A stretch of DNA of 64,000 nt from Henricia sp. BOLD:AAB3569 (taxonomy: Eukaryota; Echinodermata; Asteroidea; Spinulosida; Echinasteridae). Made by a program: the position numbers and the translations under genes. Shown piece after piece: positions 54,601 to 57,600 of the stretch (within the stretch, counting starts at the first letter, position 1; each line of letters begins with the position of its first letter). The stretch is from NCBI GenBank assembly GCA_037783545.1, contig JBBELK010000009.1, positions 3,906,001 through 3,970,000 of the forward strand, in the 5' to 3' direction. The notes beneath the pieces are model-generated. The model had not been told where the DNA came from. It saw nothing but the letters and a program-made list of their open reading frames with translations, and searched no databases.

Positions 54601-57600
54601 TCCCATTAAATAAAATATGGTAATGTCCTCTCCAGGACAAAGTATTCATGACAATGGAATAGTTTGTAAATATGTACTCACAAGTATGTTTGTATCATCT
54701 ACAGGACACATTTGATGGAGTAAATATGACAATTTGATCGTGGGAGAGATTTGAGTAAATATTATCAAGATCATATTCAGGGTTGTGGAAAATCCGTTAA
54801 ACATTTGTCCTCTCCAGGACAGCAGTTAATTGTAATATAACATGTCAACCATGATTGCAAAATGTTATGTTATGTTTGTAAAATTAACAGTACCATTCCT
54901 TCTAACAGGACATTGCATGGCATTACCATTTCAACATTTCGTCTGGCCATTATATTGTGATATTCTGTGTTTAACAAAATGTCCTCTCCAGACAACCAAT
55001 TACAAATCATGATTTCATTGGAAAAAATAGACATGTTAATCATAATGCCACGCTCTGATATTTTAGGAATCATTAGTATACATGTACATCCTGAAGTTTT
55101 TAGATCAACAGAGTTTTTGTGAGTTGGACAATTTTGAAATTTGACCCCCATTTGCCAGTGAGACTGAAAGTGTACACTTATTGTGAAATAGCCCGGTACT
55201 ACTGTAGACTACAAATTTGATTGCTAAATTCTTTCACAACAGACTGTCGAAGTGAATACGTCATTTTTTGTTAGTTGCCTACTACATGTAGGCAATTAGC
55301 TCTATAACTAAAAATCACTGAACCACGTCCCTGTGCTTAATTGCAATGGTACTTTTTCAGACGGCAATGTTATTTAGAGCCAATTACCATGGCAACCCAC
55401 GTCACACTTTGGCTGTCTAGATTCTTACACAAAAACCAGTATGAAATGTTAATTTTATACAAGAATTCCTTGAAATATTTTGGGGAAAATTCAGGGGTTT
55501 TTTTTATGGAGAGAAATTTGAAGTGAAATTTCCCTCCTCGACTTCTTTTTCAGTACTTTGTAAGTAATTTTTGCACAGTCCAGTTTAATAACAATTTCCA
55601 ACATTATGCAACTGTGATGTTGCATCACAACGATTAGTTGCCAATTTCTGAAAAATATCCGTATTTGGAATGGTTTGTTGAAATCTGAAAGGCATTTTTA
55701 CAAGGAACTTCCTGATAAAAAAACAGCACTTACAGGAAATGACTACACTTGAGCTTCATGTATCAGTATTAAAGTTCCTAAGACAAGCAAAAAATGTTCT
55801 TCCTCTTTTCAAGACATTTTTTAAACACGGAAGTTGATTTTATGTTTATGTAGCTGGTTTCATTTTCATAGTACGGTAGTATACATGTAGTTTCTATTTT
55901 TATTTTTAAGTAATTGGTTTAATCTATTCCAGATATTTTTTTAACACATACCGTACTTATTTTGTACGAGTACACAAATTTAGTCACATCAACCACACAT
56001 ACAAATAAGTAAAAAAAAATTGAAAATTTGAGAGTGATTCATGACGCAATCAGAAAAATATTTGGCAAGGAGATTCGGAATAAAAAATAATTTTAAAAAC
56101 CTGGAATTTCAGCAAAGTGTGAGGGGATTTTTTTTTTTTTTTAAATAAGAGGCCTAATGACGGAACAAAATTTGTTGTGCTTAAATATGTTGTATGACAT
56201 TTTGTCTAAATTCACACTCAAATTAACGGGCAGTTGAATAGACTGACGAAGTGTGACGTGGGTTGCCATGGCAATTGGCTGATTGGCTCTGACCTATCAT
56301 GACCATTGGAAAAAATACCATTGGGACACGGTTCAGTGATTCTTGGTTTTATAGCTAATTGCCTTAGGCATGGAGGAAGACCTTAGGCTACCAACAAAAG
56401 ATGACGTATTCATTTAACTTCGGCAGTCTATTGAGGTAAAAATGCCCCTCATTCAGAAAATTCAGACATGTTTATTTGTACACAAAATTTAATTGATGTA
56501 AGTGTACATGAGTGGAGGATCCAAGAATTTTTTTGTGTAAAAGACGCAGGAACGTCAATGCGCCCGCGAGGAACAAATTCATGCCACCACGAAATTCACA
56601 GCTCCATGCCTTCCTATGGCGCTGTGAATTTCGTGGCACGAATTTGTTACTCACCCGTGCACTAATGAGACTGCATCATTAATCTTTCACAAAAGTCTTT
56701 TAATTGGTAAGACATTGCGTCCTACAATGACAGTGTACCTACATGTACGAGGTATGTAGTTTTCTGGTTGCACATAAAAAGTAAGACTTCTTTTTCTGAG
56801 AAATACAAAAATCTCCCCAGGCCCATGAACTCCCCCAGCAACAGGGGTCAAAAACTTGTGTGGCTTAGGTCAAGTAGAAAAAAAAGAAACATAAATACAC
56901 AAACTACTCCTATTTCTCTCATAGTCTCACCTCCAGTGTGAGACATAAATCTGCATGGTACATGTATATGTACATTTACTTCATAAGATCATTTGGTGAG
57001 ATTTATGTGCAGTTCTCTGGTGAAAGGCCAAAAGTTTAGCTGTATGTGCATTTAGGAATAAAAATCATTTGAATTCACTTATAAAATGTTACTGTCCGTC
57101 TGTCCAAAATAGGTAGACATGCACGGACACCCAAGATTTTTCTTGTTATATTTAAATTATGTTAGTTTGATGTTAAAAACACAAAACTTAAGAGGGAAAC
57201 AATGTCATGAATTTACTTAGAAACAAATTTGAGAGTTGGTGCCTGCATTTAGTGAAGTGACAGGGTAAATTCCGTCTACACTTACGGTAACCCAGGAAAC
57301 TTCTAGCCCTGGCCAGGAAGTGGGTTAACCCCCAAATTTGAGGCTAACGATGAAAGACAGATGATTCTCCGGACTAACGTTTGACATGAAAAAGGTAAAA
57401 TTCGAGGACAAAATCTGTTTGTTTCAAAACAGGAACAAAAAAGACCAAAGCATCTTGTACATGTACAATGATAATGATAATGGTGGACAGTTGTATCTAC
57501 CGGTAGCGCACATGTTTACCCTAAGGTACTCCTGGCGCTGTTGCCATTATTATTATTATCGCTGCCATCAGAAAATCACCTGAACCATTTCGCTTCAACT

